Assembly (NCBI RefSeq): GCF_014645195.1 | Contig: NZ_BMLK01000001.1 | Span: 248,001 to 312,000 of the forward strand | DNA length: 64,000 nucleotides | Direction of reading: 5' to 3' | DNA from: Novosphingobium indicum | GTDB taxonomy: Bacteria > Pseudomonadota > Alphaproteobacteria > Sphingomonadales > Sphingomonadaceae | Shown: positions 1 to 8,696 of the stretch, one piece after another | How positions within the stretch are numbered: the first letter of the stretch is position 1 | Layout of the letters: every line of letters begins with the position of its first letter | Notes under the pieces: model-generated | Database searches by the model: none | What the model was told of the DNA's origin: nothing | What the model saw: only the letters and a program-made list of their open reading frames with translations | Program-made: the position numbers and the translations under genes

Positions 1-1
1 C

Positions 2-319
2 CTTATCCTGCAGTCACTTGACGATGATCAGGCGCAGGATCTTGTGACCATCGACCTGGAAGGCAAATCCAGCATTGCGGACTTCATGGTGATCGCCTCC
101 GGTCGTTCGACCCGGCAGGTTGCCGCCATGGCACAGAAACTTGGCGAACGTCTGAAACACGGCGGCTTCGGCAATCCCCGTATCGAGGGACTTCCGGCAG
201 CCGACTGGGTTCTCGTCGACGCCGGCGGCGTGATTGTCCACCTCTTCCGTCCGGAAGTGCGCAGCTTCTACAACCTCGAGAGGATGTGGGGCTTCGACGG
301 ACCGTCCGGCGCGGCCTGA
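2..319 (+). CDS. rsfS: Ribosomal silencing factor RsfS (5' end outside window)
   Basis: RsfS binds ribosomal protein uL14 and stops subunit joining when nutrients are low. The frame is open from base 2, so the true start lies upstream of the window; a GTG at 44 is internal. The visible 105 residues include the family signatures SIADFMVIASG and ADWVLVDAGGVIVHLF and end in the usual FYNLERMWG tail. The next gene downstream is rlmH, a common pairing (often nadD-rsfS-rlmH) in Alphaproteobacteria, so nadD may lie just upstream. Identification is firm; only the N-terminus is missing. Confidence 0.95.
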   Translation, partial: LILQSLDDDQAQDLVTIDLEGKSSIADFMVIASGRSTRQVAAMAQKLGERLKHGGFGNPRIEGLPAADWVLVDAGGVIVHLFRPEVRSFYNLERMWGFDGPSGAA

Positions 320-436
320 CCGCCGCGTCCGACTGCCAGGAACAGCCCGGCGCACGAGCAACCGGGCCCAAGCGAGAGGAACTTGCGCGAAAGGCGCCGC
401 GGTGTGTCGCGTGCCTGCCAGGTCACATACTGACAG

Positions 437-862
437 ATGCTGCTGCACATCATCGCCCGCGGGAAGATCGCCCGCTCGCCCGAAGCCGAGCTGCTTGAGC
501 GCTACGCCAGGCGCTTGACCTGGCCGTTCAAGCACAGCGAGTTGCCCGATAGTGGCGGAAAGATTCCGCCGCCCACCCAGACACCCGTTCGCGAAGTGCT
601 CCTCGACGAGCGCGGCAAGGCCATGACCAGCGAGGAGTTCGCGGCCCTGCTCGGCCGCTGGCGCGACGAGGGCGTGCGCGAATGCCGCTTCCTCATCGGC
701 GCCGCCGACGGCCACGGCGACGAAGCCCGCGCGCAGGCCGATCACCTCCTGTGCTTCGGCAAGATGACGTGGCCCCACCTGATGGCCCGCGCAATGCTGG
801 CCGAACAGCTCTGGCGCGCGACGGCCATCCTTGCGGGGCATCCTTATCATCGGTCGGGGTAA
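437..862 (+). CDS. rlmH: 23S rRNA (pseudouridine-1915-N3) methyltransferase RlmH
   Basis: RlmH is a small SPOUT-fold methyltransferase that methylates pseudouridine 1915 in helix 69 of 23S rRNA on assembled 70S ribosomes. The 141-residue product starts MLLHIIARGKI and ends GHPYHRSG, the typical RlmH C-terminus, and has the SAM-binding knot segment LIGAADGHG (most relatives have IGGADG-like sequences). Length matches the family, which is about 140-160 residues. It follows rsfS by about 118 bp on the same strand and is probably cotranscribed. Confidence 0.95.
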   Translation: MLLHIIARGKIARSPEAELLERYARRLTWPFKHSELPDSGGKIPPPTQTPVREVLLDERGKAMTSEEFAALLGRWRDEGVRECRFLIGAADGHGDEARAQADHLLCFGKMTWPHLMARAMLAEQLWRATAILAGHPYHRSG

Positions 863-883
863 AAACTTCGCTGGCCTAATTTC

Positions 884-970
884 GTCATCCCAGCGCAGGC
901 TGGGGACCGCTATCGATCTTACGCAACGTTGCTTTGTACGGCCCGCGATCCCAGCCTCCACCGGGATGAC
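884..970. repeat. Palindromic REP-like element between rlmH and envC-like gene
   Basis: Two inverted arms flank a spacer of about 38 bp. The left arm starts GTCATCCCAGCGCAGGCTGG (884-908). The right arm, read on the other strand, starts GTCATCCCGGTGGAGGCTGG (947-970). The arms share a GTCATCCC...GAGGCTGGG-type core also known from interspersed intergenic repeats in many proteobacterial genomes. It lies wholly in the non-coding gap between two co-directional genes. It could form a long mRNA hairpin affecting distal expression; that role is inferred. Confidence 0.75.
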
Positions 971-1031
971 GGTTCGGCATGACGCCACTTCCCTCTTTCC
1001 GCGCGACTCGCGGCCCTCTAGGTAGGACGCC

Positions 1032-2267
1032 GTGAAGCCCGCTGTCCGCCTTGCCCTGATCCTCGCCGCGAGTGCCTCTGCCGTGTTCGCCACGCAGGCG
1101 CTGACGCAGCAGGGGACGCTGGCGGTGCTCGATCCCGCTGCCGACGCGACCAAGGCGCAGGAAGACATGCTGGCGGCCCGGCGTGAGGGCGAAGCGGCGC
1201 GCAAGCGGGCGGAAAAGCTCGAGGCGCGTGCACGCGAAGTCACCGAGCAGGCCGAGAAGACCGCGCGTGACGCGGCGGCGGTGGCGGCGCGAATCCAGGA
1301 GACCGAAGCGGCGATCGCGGCGCAGCAGGCCAGGATCGACCTGATTGCCTCGCAGCGAGCGAAGTTGCGCGCCGAACTGGCGGCCAAGCAGGACCCGCTC
1401 GCCCGCCTGACGGGGTCTTTGCAGCGTCTCTCGCGCCGTCCGCCGGTGCTGGCCCTGCTGCGGCCCGGCACGGTGCGCGAAGCCGTCTACATGCGCGCAC
1501 TGCTCGATACCGTGCTGCCCGAAGTGCAGGCCCGCACCGCCGACTTGCGCAGCGAGATCGAGCGCGGGCGCACGCTGGAGCAAAGCGCGCAGGCGGCCGA
1601 GGCGGATCTTACGCAGACCGAAAAGCAGTTGCGTGATCGCCGCCAGCGCCTCGCCGCGCTCGAATCGCAGCAGCGGCTCGCCAGTCGCAAGGCCAGCGGC
1701 ATTGCTGCACGTGAAAGCGAACGCGCGCTCGCCTTTGCCGAAAAGGCGCGCGATCTGGGCGATCTGGTGGAGACCATGGGCAAGCAGGGCGAACTGCGCG
1801 AGCAGCTTGCGGGGTTGCCCGGTCCGATCATGCGCCCGCCGCGGCCCGAGGAAGCGCAGGTCGTCGAAGCCTCGCAGTTCACGCCGCCGCCGGAAGGCCT
1901 GCCGAGCTACATGCTTCCCGTCACCGGCCGAGTCGTCACTGGCTTCGGCGAGGATGCGCCGGGGCAGGCGCGGTCTTCCGGGTTGGTGCTCGCGACGCGG
2001 GCGAATGCGCAGGTGGTCTCGCCTGCACCCGGACGCGTGGCCTTCGCAGGGCCCTATCGCGGCTACGACCGTATTGTCATTCTCGAGCACGATGGTGGCT
2101 GGACCTCGCTGGTGACGGGACTCGCCCGGCTGGACGTCGATGTGGGGGAGAAAGTGGTGACAGGCTCGCCGCTCGGCATGACGGGGCCGGGAAATCCGCA
2201 AGTCATGGTCGAACTGCGGCGCGACCGGGATCCTGTTAATCCCCTGCAATATATCCGTTCGCTATAG
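1032..2267 (+). CDS. EnvC-like murein hydrolase activator (degenerate LytM/M23 domain)
   Basis: Predicted exported factor of 411 residues that probably activates a cell-wall amidase at the division site. GTG start at 1032. An N-terminal signal peptide (about residues 1-27) is followed by long Ala/Glu/Arg-rich coiled coil (about 35-120 and 170-250) and a C-terminal LytM domain (about 295-405). Within the LytM domain the zinc-ligand motifs are altered: the HxGxD position reads SSGLVL and the HLHFE position reads QVMVELR. That fits an EnvC/NlpD-type activator rather than an active endopeptidase. It lies between rlmH and ctpA, a conserved alphaproteobacterial order. Confidence 0.88.
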   Translation: MKPAVRLALILAASASAVFATQALTQQGTLAVLDPAADATKAQEDMLAARREGEAARKRAEKLEARAREVTEQAEKTARDAAAVAARIQETEAAIAAQQARIDLIASQRAKLRAELAAKQDPLARLTGSLQRLSRRPPVLALLRPGTVREAVYMRALLDTVLPEVQARTADLRSEIERGRTLEQSAQAAEADLTQTEKQLRDRRQRLAALESQQRLASRKASGIAARESERALAFAEKARDLGDLVETMGKQGELREQLAGLPGPIMRPPRPEEAQVVEASQFTPPPEGLPSYMLPVTGRVVTGFGEDAPGQARSSGLVLATRANAQVVSPAPGRVAFAGPYRGYDRIVILEHDGGWTSLVTGLARLDVDVGEKVVTGSPLGMTGPGNPQVMVELRRDRDPVNPLQYIRSL

Positions 2268-2384
2268 TGCGAGCCTCCGCCCCCATCGGGCCACTGGCGT
2301 TCACCGCCAAGGACCGGTAGGATCGGACCCGGAAACCCCGACCGGCCCCGGGCCGGAAGTGAAGTACGAGAGGCATATCGCCCG

Positions 2385-3752
2385 ATGAAATTCGCCCCCC
2401 TGATGCGCGCCGCCCTGCTGGTTTCCGCCGTGGCCGTGGTGCCCGCTGCAACCTCCGGCCTCGCCGCCGTGGACGGTCGCGTCAATCACGAGTTCGACAA
2501 GCTCTTCACCATCTACGAGCTGGTGAGGCAGAACTACGTCGATCAGGTCGACGACGACAAGCTGGTGAAGGGTGCGATCGACGGCATGCTCGCCAGCCTC
2601 GATCCGCATTCGAACTATCTCGACGGGCCCGCTCTGCAGCGGCTCGAGACGATGATCGACGGCAAGTATTCCGGCCTCGGCCTCTCGGTGATCGAAGAGG
2701 ACGGGGCGGTAAAGATCATCTCGCCGTTCAAGGGCAGCCCGGCGGAGAAGGCCGGCCTCAAGGCGGGCGACTACATCACCCACATCAACGGCGTGCTCTA
2801 CTACGACCGCGACCTCGACGAAGCGGTCGAGAAGATGCGCGGGCCCGCCGGCACCACGATCAACCTCACCGTTTATCGCCCCGGCCGCGACGAGCCGCTC
2901 GACGTCACCGTGACGCGCGGCGTGATCGAACTGAAGCCGGTGACCTGGGAGCTGAAGGACAACGTCGGCGTCATCAGCGTCAACGAGTTCTCGCGCAATG
3001 TCGGCTTGGAGGTGAACAAGGGACTCATCGACCTCAAGAAACAGGCCGCGCTCAAGGGCAACGGCAAGCTCGTCGGCCTCGTGCTCGACTTGCGCTCGAA
3101 CCCGGGCGGCTCGCTCGACGAGGCGATTGCCCTGTCCGACCTGTTCCTCGATCATGGCGACATCGTTTCGCAGCGCGGGCGTCTGGCCAGCGAGAACCAG
3201 TTCTACCGGGCCGAGACCGTCTTCAAGGGCGATGCCGCCAAGGGCTTGCCAGTGGTTGTGCTGGTCGATGCCGGCTCGGCTTCCGCTTCGGAAATCGTCG
3301 CGGGTGCGTTGCAGGATCAGCACCGCGCCGTGGTCATGGGTGAGCGGACCTTCGGCAAGGGCTCGGTGCAGTCCTTCATCCAGCTCGATCCCACCAGCGC
3401 GGTGAAGCTGACGACGGCGCGCTACTACACGCCCTCGGGTCATTCGGTGCAGGAAGGGGGCATCATCCCCGACATCAAGGTGCCGCAGCTTTCCGATCCT
3501 GACGCCCGCGCCCGGGCCGAGCGGGCGGTGCGCGAATCCGACCTTCGCGGTCATCTGATCAACGAGGCCGCGCTCGACGACAAGGATCTGGAATCCGACG
3601 ACACGCAGGATCCGCGCTTCAAGGTCTCGGCCGAGGAGCTCAAGGAAAAGGGCATCAAGGACTTCCAGCTCCACTACGCCATCTCGACGCTGGAACGAAC
3701 CGCCGACAAGCCCGCGCTGGCTGCGGCCGGCGCGGAAAAGTCAAAGGACTGA
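2385..3752 (+). CDS. ctpA: Carboxy-terminal processing peptidase (S41A)
   Basis: Periplasmic serine protease that trims C-termini of envelope proteins. The 455-residue product has a signal peptide (1-28, cleavage near SGLAAV), a PDZ domain (about 95-175, with YSGLGLSV and SPAEKAGLKAGD) and an S41 catalytic domain. The probable nucleophile is Ser300 in GSASASE and the general base Lys325 in FGKGSVQ; their 25-residue spacing matches known CtpA/Prc enzymes. The C-terminal tail (about 380-455) is charged and variable. The upstream EnvC-like factor and this protease commonly cluster, and both act on cell-wall remodelling. Confidence 0.95.
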   Translation: MKFAPLMRAALLVSAVAVVPAATSGLAAVDGRVNHEFDKLFTIYELVRQNYVDQVDDDKLVKGAIDGMLASLDPHSNYLDGPALQRLETMIDGKYSGLGLSVIEEDGAVKIISPFKGSPAEKAGLKAGDYITHINGVLYYDRDLDEAVEKMRGPAGTTINLTVYRPGRDEPLDVTVTRGVIELKPVTWELKDNVGVISVNEFSRNVGLEVNKGLIDLKKQAALKGNGKLVGLVLDLRSNPGGSLDEAIALSDLFLDHGDIVSQRGRLASENQFYRAETVFKGDAAKGLPVVVLVDAGSASASEIVAGALQDQHRAVVMGERTFGKGSVQSFIQLDPTSAVKLTTARYYTPSGHSVQEGGIIPDIKVPQLSDPDARARAERAVRESDLRGHLINEAALDDKDLESDDTQDPRFKVSAEELKEKGIKDFQLHYAISTLERTADKPALAAAGAEKSKD

Positions 3753-3765
3753 ACGGGTACACGCC

Positions 3766-4260
3766 ATGGCCGTTCCCGTCGCCGCACCCGTTCGGGCAGC
3801 CAGCTGGCTGGCCCTGATCGTCCCCGCCGCATTGCTGGGCGGGGCCTATATCAGCCAGTACGTCTTCGGGCTCTACCCGTGCGAGATGTGCTGGTGGCAG
3901 CGCTATCCGCATATGTTCGCGCTGGTCTTTGCGGCGTTGGCTTTTTTCTGGCGACCGGTCCGTCCGCTCGTCGCCGTGGCGGCACTCGGCATCCTGACAT
4001 CGGGCCTTATCGGCGCGTTTCATGCCGGGGTGGAATACGGCTGGTGGGAAGGGATCACCGCCTGCACCGCCAGCCCCTTCGCCGCGGGCGCCGATCCGCT
4101 CGAGGCGATCATGAGCGCGCCGGTTGTGCGCTGCGATCAGGTGCAGTGGAGCCTGTTCGGGATCTCGCTGGCGGGTTGGAACTTTCTGTTCTCGACGGCC
4201 GGCGCATTGGCGGTATTCGGCCTGCTGGCGGCCAGCGGGAATGCGAGAAGAGGAGCCTGA
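3766..4260 (+). CDS. DsbB-family disulfide bond formation protein
   Basis: Four-helix inner-membrane protein of 164 residues that likely passes electrons from a periplasmic thiol oxidase to quinone. Two cysteine sets are visible: Cys39/Cys42 in YPCEMCWWQR, matching the CxxC loop of DsbB, and Cys100/Cys123 in the second periplasmic loop. Hydrophobic stretches lie near 13-33, 49-62, 67-86 and 135-155. No dsbA partner is in view. It lies 13 bp after ctpA and 4 bp before coq7; linkage to a ubiquinone gene suits a quinone-reducing enzyme. Confidence 0.9.
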   Translation: MAVPVAAPVRAASWLALIVPAALLGGAYISQYVFGLYPCEMCWWQRYPHMFALVFAALAFFWRPVRPLVAVAALGILTSGLIGAFHAGVEYGWWEGITACTASPFAAGADPLEAIMSAPVVRCDQVQWSLFGISLAGWNFLFSTAGALAVFGLLAASGNARRGA

Positions 4261-4264
4261 GGGC

Positions 4265-4780
4265 ATGACTGCAGAACGAAGCGCGCGGATGCTGCGCGTC
4301 GATCAGGCCGGCGAATACGGCGCGACTCGCATCTATGCCGGGCAGATCGCGGTGATGGGTACGCGCGCGCCGCACGCGACCGAGGTCGCGGGCATGGCGC
4401 GGCAGGAAGAGGACCACCGCGCCCGCTTCGATGCCATGATTGCCGAGCGCGGCGTGCGCCCGACCTTGCTGCAGCCGGTGTGGTCGGTGGCCGGTTACGC
4501 CTTGGGCGCGGCGACCGCGCTCATGGGCCCCGAAGCGGCCATGGCCTGCACCGCCGCCATCGAGACCGAGATCGACCGGCATTACACCGAACAGCTCGAG
4601 GAACTGGGCGAGGATGATCCCGAGCTTTCCGAGGTCGTGCGCGAATTCCGCGACGACGAGCGCGAGCATCGCGATGCCGCGCTGGCCGCCGGTGCGGAGA
4701 AGGCGCCGGCCTATCCCTTGCTGTTCAACGCGATCCGCCTGGGCTGCCGTGCCGCGATCAAGCTGTCGGAACGCATCTGA
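4265..4780 (+). CDS. coq7: Demethoxyubiquinone hydroxylase Coq7
   Basis: Diiron monooxygenase that hydroxylates demethoxyubiquinone late in ubiquinone synthesis. The ATG at 4265 gives 171 residues starting MTAERSARMLRVDQAGEYGA, a canonical Coq7 N-terminus; the longer frame upstream overlaps the dsbB-like gene and is not needed. Iron-ligand motifs are visible as EEDHRARF and DDEREHRDAA, plus ETEIDRHY, which gives the paired ExxH pattern of the carboxylate-bridged diiron fold. It is the last gene of the first + strand run. Confidence 0.95.
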   Translation: MTAERSARMLRVDQAGEYGATRIYAGQIAVMGTRAPHATEVAGMARQEEDHRARFDAMIAERGVRPTLLQPVWSVAGYALGAATALMGPEAAMACTAAIETEIDRHYTEQLEELGEDDPELSEVVREFRDDEREHRDAALAAGAEKAPAYPLLFNAIRLGCRAAIKLSERI

Positions 4781-4848
4781 ATATTTCGCCCGCGAGTTGT
4801 TCTGGCGCAAGGTTGGCGCCGGCGCTTAAGCTATCGTTCAAGCCCGCA

Positions 4849-4865
4849 GGCCCCTATAGGGGGCC
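4849..4865. other. Short perfect hairpin between coq7 and a secreted-protein gene
   Basis: GGCCCC at 4849-4854 and GGGGCC at 4860-4865 enclose TATAG. The stem is GC-rich, but no T-run follows, so it is only a weak candidate terminator for coq7. It lies 33 bp upstream of the next start codon, so it could instead be part of that gene's promoter or leader. Confidence 0.4.
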
Positions 4866-4898
4866 GGACAAGATACATTCGATCGATTGGAGCCCCCG

Positions 4899-5519
4899 AT
4901 GTCGCGCTTCCTTACCGCTGCTGCTGCCGTTACCCTTGGCCTGACCATGGCGGCTGCGCCCATTTTCGCGCAGGACGAGCAGGACGAGGACGGGATCGTC
5001 GCCCCCGATGGCGAACGGGTGAACCAGCTGATCGTCTACGGCGAGGATCCGTGCCCGGCCTCGACCGACAATGAAATCACCGTCTGCGCGCGCAAGCCCG
5101 AAGCGGAGCGCTACCGCATTCCCAAGCCGCTGCGCGGCATCGATTCGCCTCAGGCCCGCGCGTGGACCGACCGGGTCGAAGCCTACGAAACCGTGGGGTC
5201 TTTCGGCACGCTGAGCTGCTCGCCGGTCGGCGCGGGCGGATCGCTCGGCTGCACGCAGGACCTCATCGACAAGGCCTATGCCGAGAAGGCCAACGGTAGC
5301 GACGTCAAGTTCAGCGAACTGATCGCCGAAGAGCGCGAGAAGCGCCTCTCGACCATCGATGCCTCTGCCGCTGCGCAGCAGAAGCGCGTCGAGGAGGCTG
5401 AAAAGGCCTACTTCGCACAGGACAAGAAGCAGCAGTCCGAAGATGCCGCTGCCGAGGATGAAAACGGCAATGCCACCGTGGAGTCTCCGGTCCAGGAACC
5501 GAAGACCGAGCCCAAGTAA
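4899..5519 (+). CDS. Secreted hypothetical protein, charged coiled C-terminus
   Basis: Unrecognised 206-residue exported protein. The ATG at 4899 is preferred over a TTG at 4887 because it directly begins a clean signal peptide (MSRFLTAAAAV..., cleavage near IFAQDEQ) and has GGAG upstream. The mature N-terminus is acidic. A central region (about 35-115) contains three cysteines (PCPAS, TVCAR, LSCSP) and a fourth in GCTQD, so disulfides are possible. The last 80 residues are Glu/Lys/Ala-rich and probably helical. It ends before a strong terminator and seems monocistronic. Similar proteins of unknown role occur in sphingomonads; I assign no function. Confidence 0.75.
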   Translation: MSRFLTAAAAVTLGLTMAAAPIFAQDEQDEDGIVAPDGERVNQLIVYGEDPCPASTDNEITVCARKPEAERYRIPKPLRGIDSPQARAWTDRVEAYETVGSFGTLSCSPVGAGGSLGCTQDLIDKAYAEKANGSDVKFSELIAEEREKRLSTIDASAAAQQKRVEEAEKAYFAQDKKQQSEDAAAEDENGNATVESPVQEPKTEPK

Positions 5520-5540
5520 GGGCGGCTTCAGGCGCGAAAC

Positions 5541-5574
5541 AAAAAAGCCGGGAGAGTGGCTCCCGGCTTTTTTT
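5541..5574. terminator. Bidirectional intrinsic terminator
   Basis: AAAAAAGCCGGGAG (5541-5554) pairs with CTCCCGGCTTTTTT across a short loop, with A- and T-runs on both sides. It sits between the convergent secreted-protein gene (+) and fabI (-) and would serve both. Confidence 0.92.
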
Positions 5575-5594
5575 GTATGCGGTGGCGTTTGGGC

Positions 5595-6398
5595 TCAGCC
5601 GAGCGCGATATCCGGCGCATCTTCCTGCTTCATGCCGACAGTGTGATACCCGGCATCGACATGATGCGTCTCGCCGGTCACGCCCGAGGCGAGGTCCGAC
5701 AGCAGGTAGAGGCCCGCACCGCCGACATCGTCGATGGTGACGTTGCGGCGCATCGGCGAGTTCAGTTCGTTCCACTTGAGGATGTAGCGGAAGTCGCCAA
5801 TGCCGCTGGCTGCCAGCGTCTTGATCGGGCCGGCGGAGATCGCGTTGACGCGCACGCCGTCCGGACCGCAGTCGTTGGCGAGGTACTTCACCGAGCTTTC
5901 CAGCGCCGCCTTGGCGACGCCCATCACGTTGTAGTGCGGCACGACCTTTTCGGCGCCATAATACGTCAGCGTCAGAATCGAGCCGCCGCTGGACATCATC
6001 GGCATCGCCCGCTTGGTGACAGCGACCAGGCTGTAGGCCGAGATGTTCATCGTCATCAGGAAGTTGTCGAGCGTGGTGTCGTAGAACTTCCCGCGCAGCT
6101 GGCTCTTGTCCGAATAGCCGATGGCGTGAACGACGAAGTCTATCGTCGGCCAGCGTTCGGCCAGCGTGGCGAAAGCCGTGTCGAGCGCATCCATCGAGGA
6201 CACGTCGCAATCGATCAGGAAATCGCTTCCCAGGCTCTCGGCGAGCGGACGCACGCGCTTTGCCAGCGCTTCGCCCTGATAGGAGAAGGCCATTTCGGCC
6301 CCCTGTTCGTGCAGCTTCTTGGCGATACCCCAAGCCAGGGACTTGTCATTGGCAAGGCCCATGATCAGGCCGCGTTTACCCTGCATCAGACCGGTCAT
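5595..6398 (-). CDS. fabI: Enoyl-ACP reductase FabI
   Basis: NADH-dependent enoyl-acyl carrier protein reductase, the final step of each fatty-acid elongation cycle. The 267-residue SDR protein has the FabI-type nucleotide-binding start GLIMGLANDKSLAWGIA and the catalytic pair Tyr156 and Lys163 in HYNVMGVAK, the same spacing as E. coli FabI. Other family marks are SYQGEAL, HAIGYSDKSQLRG and AISAGPIKTLAASGI. Its ATG overlaps the upstream yihY-like stop codon (ATGA), so the two are translationally coupled. This is the triclosan-target isoform type. Confidence 0.97.
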   Translation of the reverse strand: MTGLMQGKRGLIMGLANDKSLAWGIAKKLHEQGAEMAFSYQGEALAKRVRPLAESLGSDFLIDCDVSSMDALDTAFATLAERWPTIDFVVHAIGYSDKSQLRGKFYDTTLDNFLMTMNISAYSLVAVTKRAMPMMSSGGSILTLTYYGAEKVVPHYNVMGVAKAALESSVKYLANDCGPDGVRVNAISAGPIKTLAASGIGDFRYILKWNELNSPMRRNVTIDDVGGAGLYLLSDLASGVTGETHHVDAGYHTVGMKQEDAPDIALG

Positions 6399-7453
6399 TC
6401 GTGTTCTTCCCGTGCTTCGTTTTCATGCGGCGCGCTGGCCATGGCGGATCGTCCGAGCATGTCCCTCTCTTCGGGCGATTCAGCGAGGGCCGCATTCAGT
6501 TCTGCGCCCACGACCATCCCTAAGCCTACCAGCCAGAAAAAGAAAAGTGCGATCATCACTCCGCCCAGACTTCCATAGGTCAGATCGTACATGAAAAAGT
6601 TGCGCAGGACCTTGGGCAGCATGTAGGCGACCAGCAGCCACCAGGCCGTGACAAGCGTGGCGCCCGGCCATTTCGGGTAGGCCCGGCTCTGATAGGCTGC
6701 GGGCGTGAGCAGATAGAACAGCATGTAGATCGACCCCATGAGGGCGCCGGCGGTGATTACACTGGAAATGGCGATCTGCTCGGGCAGGGTGTCGAGCTGT
6801 GGAAACAGTGCGAAGATGATCGTCTGCGTCGCCGATATCAGGACCTGCGAGGAAAGCGAGATCAGCAGCAGCAGCACTGCGCCGAAGATCAGTCCGGTCG
6901 AAATCAGCCGGTAACGCCAGTAGCGCTGGCGCTTGGTGGTGCCATAGGCGCGGTGCAGGATGTCGCGGATGGTCTCGATCAGGCTGGTCGCCGTCCACAA
7001 TCCGAAAAGTCCGCCAGCCCAGAGCAGCCAGCCGTGCCGTGCAGTCACGACGTCATGCGCGACCGGGCCCAGGACTTCGGCGACGCGCGGCGGCATCGCC
7101 CGTAGCACGGCATCGATCGAGGCGCCCAGCCGGGCCTCTTCGCCGATCGCGGAGAAAATGGCAGCGACTGCGATGAAAAAAGGAAACAGCGCCAGCAGCG
7201 TCATGTAGGCGAGGTTGCCGGCGTGGATGAAACCGTCGTTCCAGGCACCGCTGGCTACGCGAGCGATCACCGCGAAAACGCGTGATCCCGGCCCGGCACG
7301 CCGCTTGATGCGCTGTCGCAGGCCCTCCTTCTCGAGCACCGCCTCCCGCCGCCGCCCTTCGGGCGTGAGGTCCGGCGGACCGGCAGGTTCTATCGGCGGT
7401 TCGATGTTCACTGGCCGGACATAGGCGCTGGCGGCGCTGCGTTCAATTTGCAC
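6395..7453 (-). CDS. YihY/BrkB-family inner-membrane protein
   Basis: Polytopic membrane protein of 352 residues in the YihY/UPF0761 family, once mislabelled ribonuclease BN. The first 60 residues are cytosolic and Pro/Glu-rich. The hydrophobic core (about 75-320) shows the family segments DGFIHAGNLAYMTLLALFPFF and LLTPAAYQSRAYPKWPGA, with about six membrane helices. The start is GTG at 7453; a later in-frame GTG at 7411 is possible. Its stop overlaps fabI's ATG. The molecular function of the family is unsettled. Confidence 0.85.
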   Translation of the reverse strand: MQIERSAASAYVRPVNIEPPIEPAGPPDLTPEGRRREAVLEKEGLRQRIKRRAGPGSRVFAVIARVASGAWNDGFIHAGNLAYMTLLALFPFFIAVAAIFSAIGEEARLGASIDAVLRAMPPRVAEVLGPVAHDVVTARHGWLLWAGGLFGLWTATSLIETIRDILHRAYGTTKRQRYWRYRLISTGLIFGAVLLLLISLSSQVLISATQTIIFALFPQLDTLPEQIAISSVITAGALMGSIYMLFYLLTPAAYQSRAYPKWPGATLVTAWWLLVAYMLPKVLRNFFMYDLTYGSLGGVMIALFFFWLVGLGMVVGAELNAALAESPEERDMLGRSAMASAPHENEAREEHE

Positions 7454-7525
7454 GCACGCTCGGTCAACTGGCAGTGGAAAAGCAAGTCAGGCGGCCCGTT
7501 GGCACAAGGCTGCGCAGTCGCCAGC

Positions 7526-8473
7526 CTAAACGCCCAGCTTGCCGCGCACGTCGCGTGTGTCGGTCCAGCCTTCCAGCCGCTTGGCGAGGTCCTCGTCGTG
7601 TTCGGGCAGGACGATTTGGAGCGTGATGAGCTGGTCGCCGCGACTGCCGTCCTTGCGGGTCATGCCCTTGCCCTTGAGACGCAGGACCTTGCCCGAGCTG
7701 GAGCCCGCGGGGACCGTCAGCATCACGGCGCCGGATGCGGTGGGCGCCTTGACCTTCGCGCCGTTCAGCGCCTCGTCGAGCGTGATCGGCAGGTCGAGCC
7801 TGAGGTCGTCGCCGTCCTGCGTGAAGTAGGCATGCGGCTGGATCTGGATGGTGATCAGCGCGTCGCCGGGGCCACCCGGTCCCGGTTCGCCCTTGCCGCC
7901 CAGCCGCATCTGGGTGCCGTCCTCGACACCGGCGGGTAGCTTGAGGTCGATGGTCGACCCGTCGGACAGGGTAATGCGCTGGTCCTTGCGCTCGGCCGCA
8001 TCTGTCAGCGGAACGGCGAGGCGATAGGCGACGTTGGAGCCGCGCGGCGCGGCCCGGCTGCGCCCGCCGCCCATTCCGCCCATACCGCCGGGGCTGCGCC
8101 CACCGGCACCGCCGAAGATACCGCCGAACAGGTCCTCGAGGTCGATCCCCTCGTTGCCGCCGAAGCCGCCGGAGAAGCCGCGCTGGCCTCCGCCACCGCC
8201 CATACCGCCGCCAAATCCGCTGCCGCCGGCACCAAACGGCATCGTCGGGTTTCCGTCGGCATCGATCTCGCCGCGGTCGAACTGTGCGCGCTTGGTCTTG
8301 TCGGACAGAAGGTCATAGGCGCGGGTGACGTCGGAGAAACGCTCCGTCGCCTTGGGATTGTCCTTGTTGGCGTCGGGGTGGAGCTCCTTCGCAAGCCTGC
8401 GATAGGCGGACTTGATGTCCTTTTCGCTCGCGCCCCGCGATACGCCGAGAGTGGTATAAGGATCTGCTGCCAT
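7526..8473 (-). CDS. CbpA-type DnaJ co-chaperone
   Basis: J-domain protein of 315 residues that would stimulate an Hsp70 (DnaK) ATPase. The J domain covers about 5-72 with HPD at 32-34. A Gly/Phe/Met-rich linker (about 85-155) holds repeated GGMGG-type runs, and the C-terminal substrate-binding domains follow (about 165-305, with LPAGVEDGTQMRL and VPAGSSSGKVLRLKGKG). The cysteine-rich zinc domain of true DnaJ is absent, which places it with CbpA/class B proteins. It is divergent from pdxH across a 223-bp spacer. Confidence 0.9.
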   Translation of the reverse strand: MAADPYTTLGVSRGASEKDIKSAYRRLAKELHPDANKDNPKATERFSDVTRAYDLLSDKTKRAQFDRGEIDADGNPTMPFGAGGSGFGGGMGGGGGQRGFSGGFGGNEGIDLEDLFGGIFGGAGGRSPGGMGGMGGGRSRAAPRGSNVAYRLAVPLTDAAERKDQRITLSDGSTIDLKLPAGVEDGTQMRLGGKGEPGPGGPGDALITIQIQPHAYFTQDGDDLRLDLPITLDEALNGAKVKAPTASGAVMLTVPAGSSSGKVLRLKGKGMTRKDGSRGDQLITLQIVLPEHDEDLAKRLEGWTDTRDVRGKLGV

Positions 8474-8696
8474 AGTGACGCTTAGCTAGGTGTCCTCGGG
8501 GCTTACGGCAAGTTATGTATGCCCGTGCGCTTTTCTACTGCGTGCGCGGCGGCTATCGCTTGGGTTATGCCGCTTCGTGCCTATTTGAATTGTTCCCGAT
8601 CAAGGCGGCCCGTGGCCGTGCGGGCAAGAAGCGTATTCCTTTCCCATCAAACCCTCAGGACAGTGCAAACCGTGTCAATCGCATCAGGAAACCGCC

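Noticed and set aside
2301..3674. A - strand frame opposite ctpA.
   Set aside because: Shadow frame; ctpA has complete catalytic motifs.
8474..8696. A small gene in the divergent cbpA-like/pdxH spacer.
   Set aside because: Short frames there have no ribosome site and no coding bias; it is best read as a promoter region.
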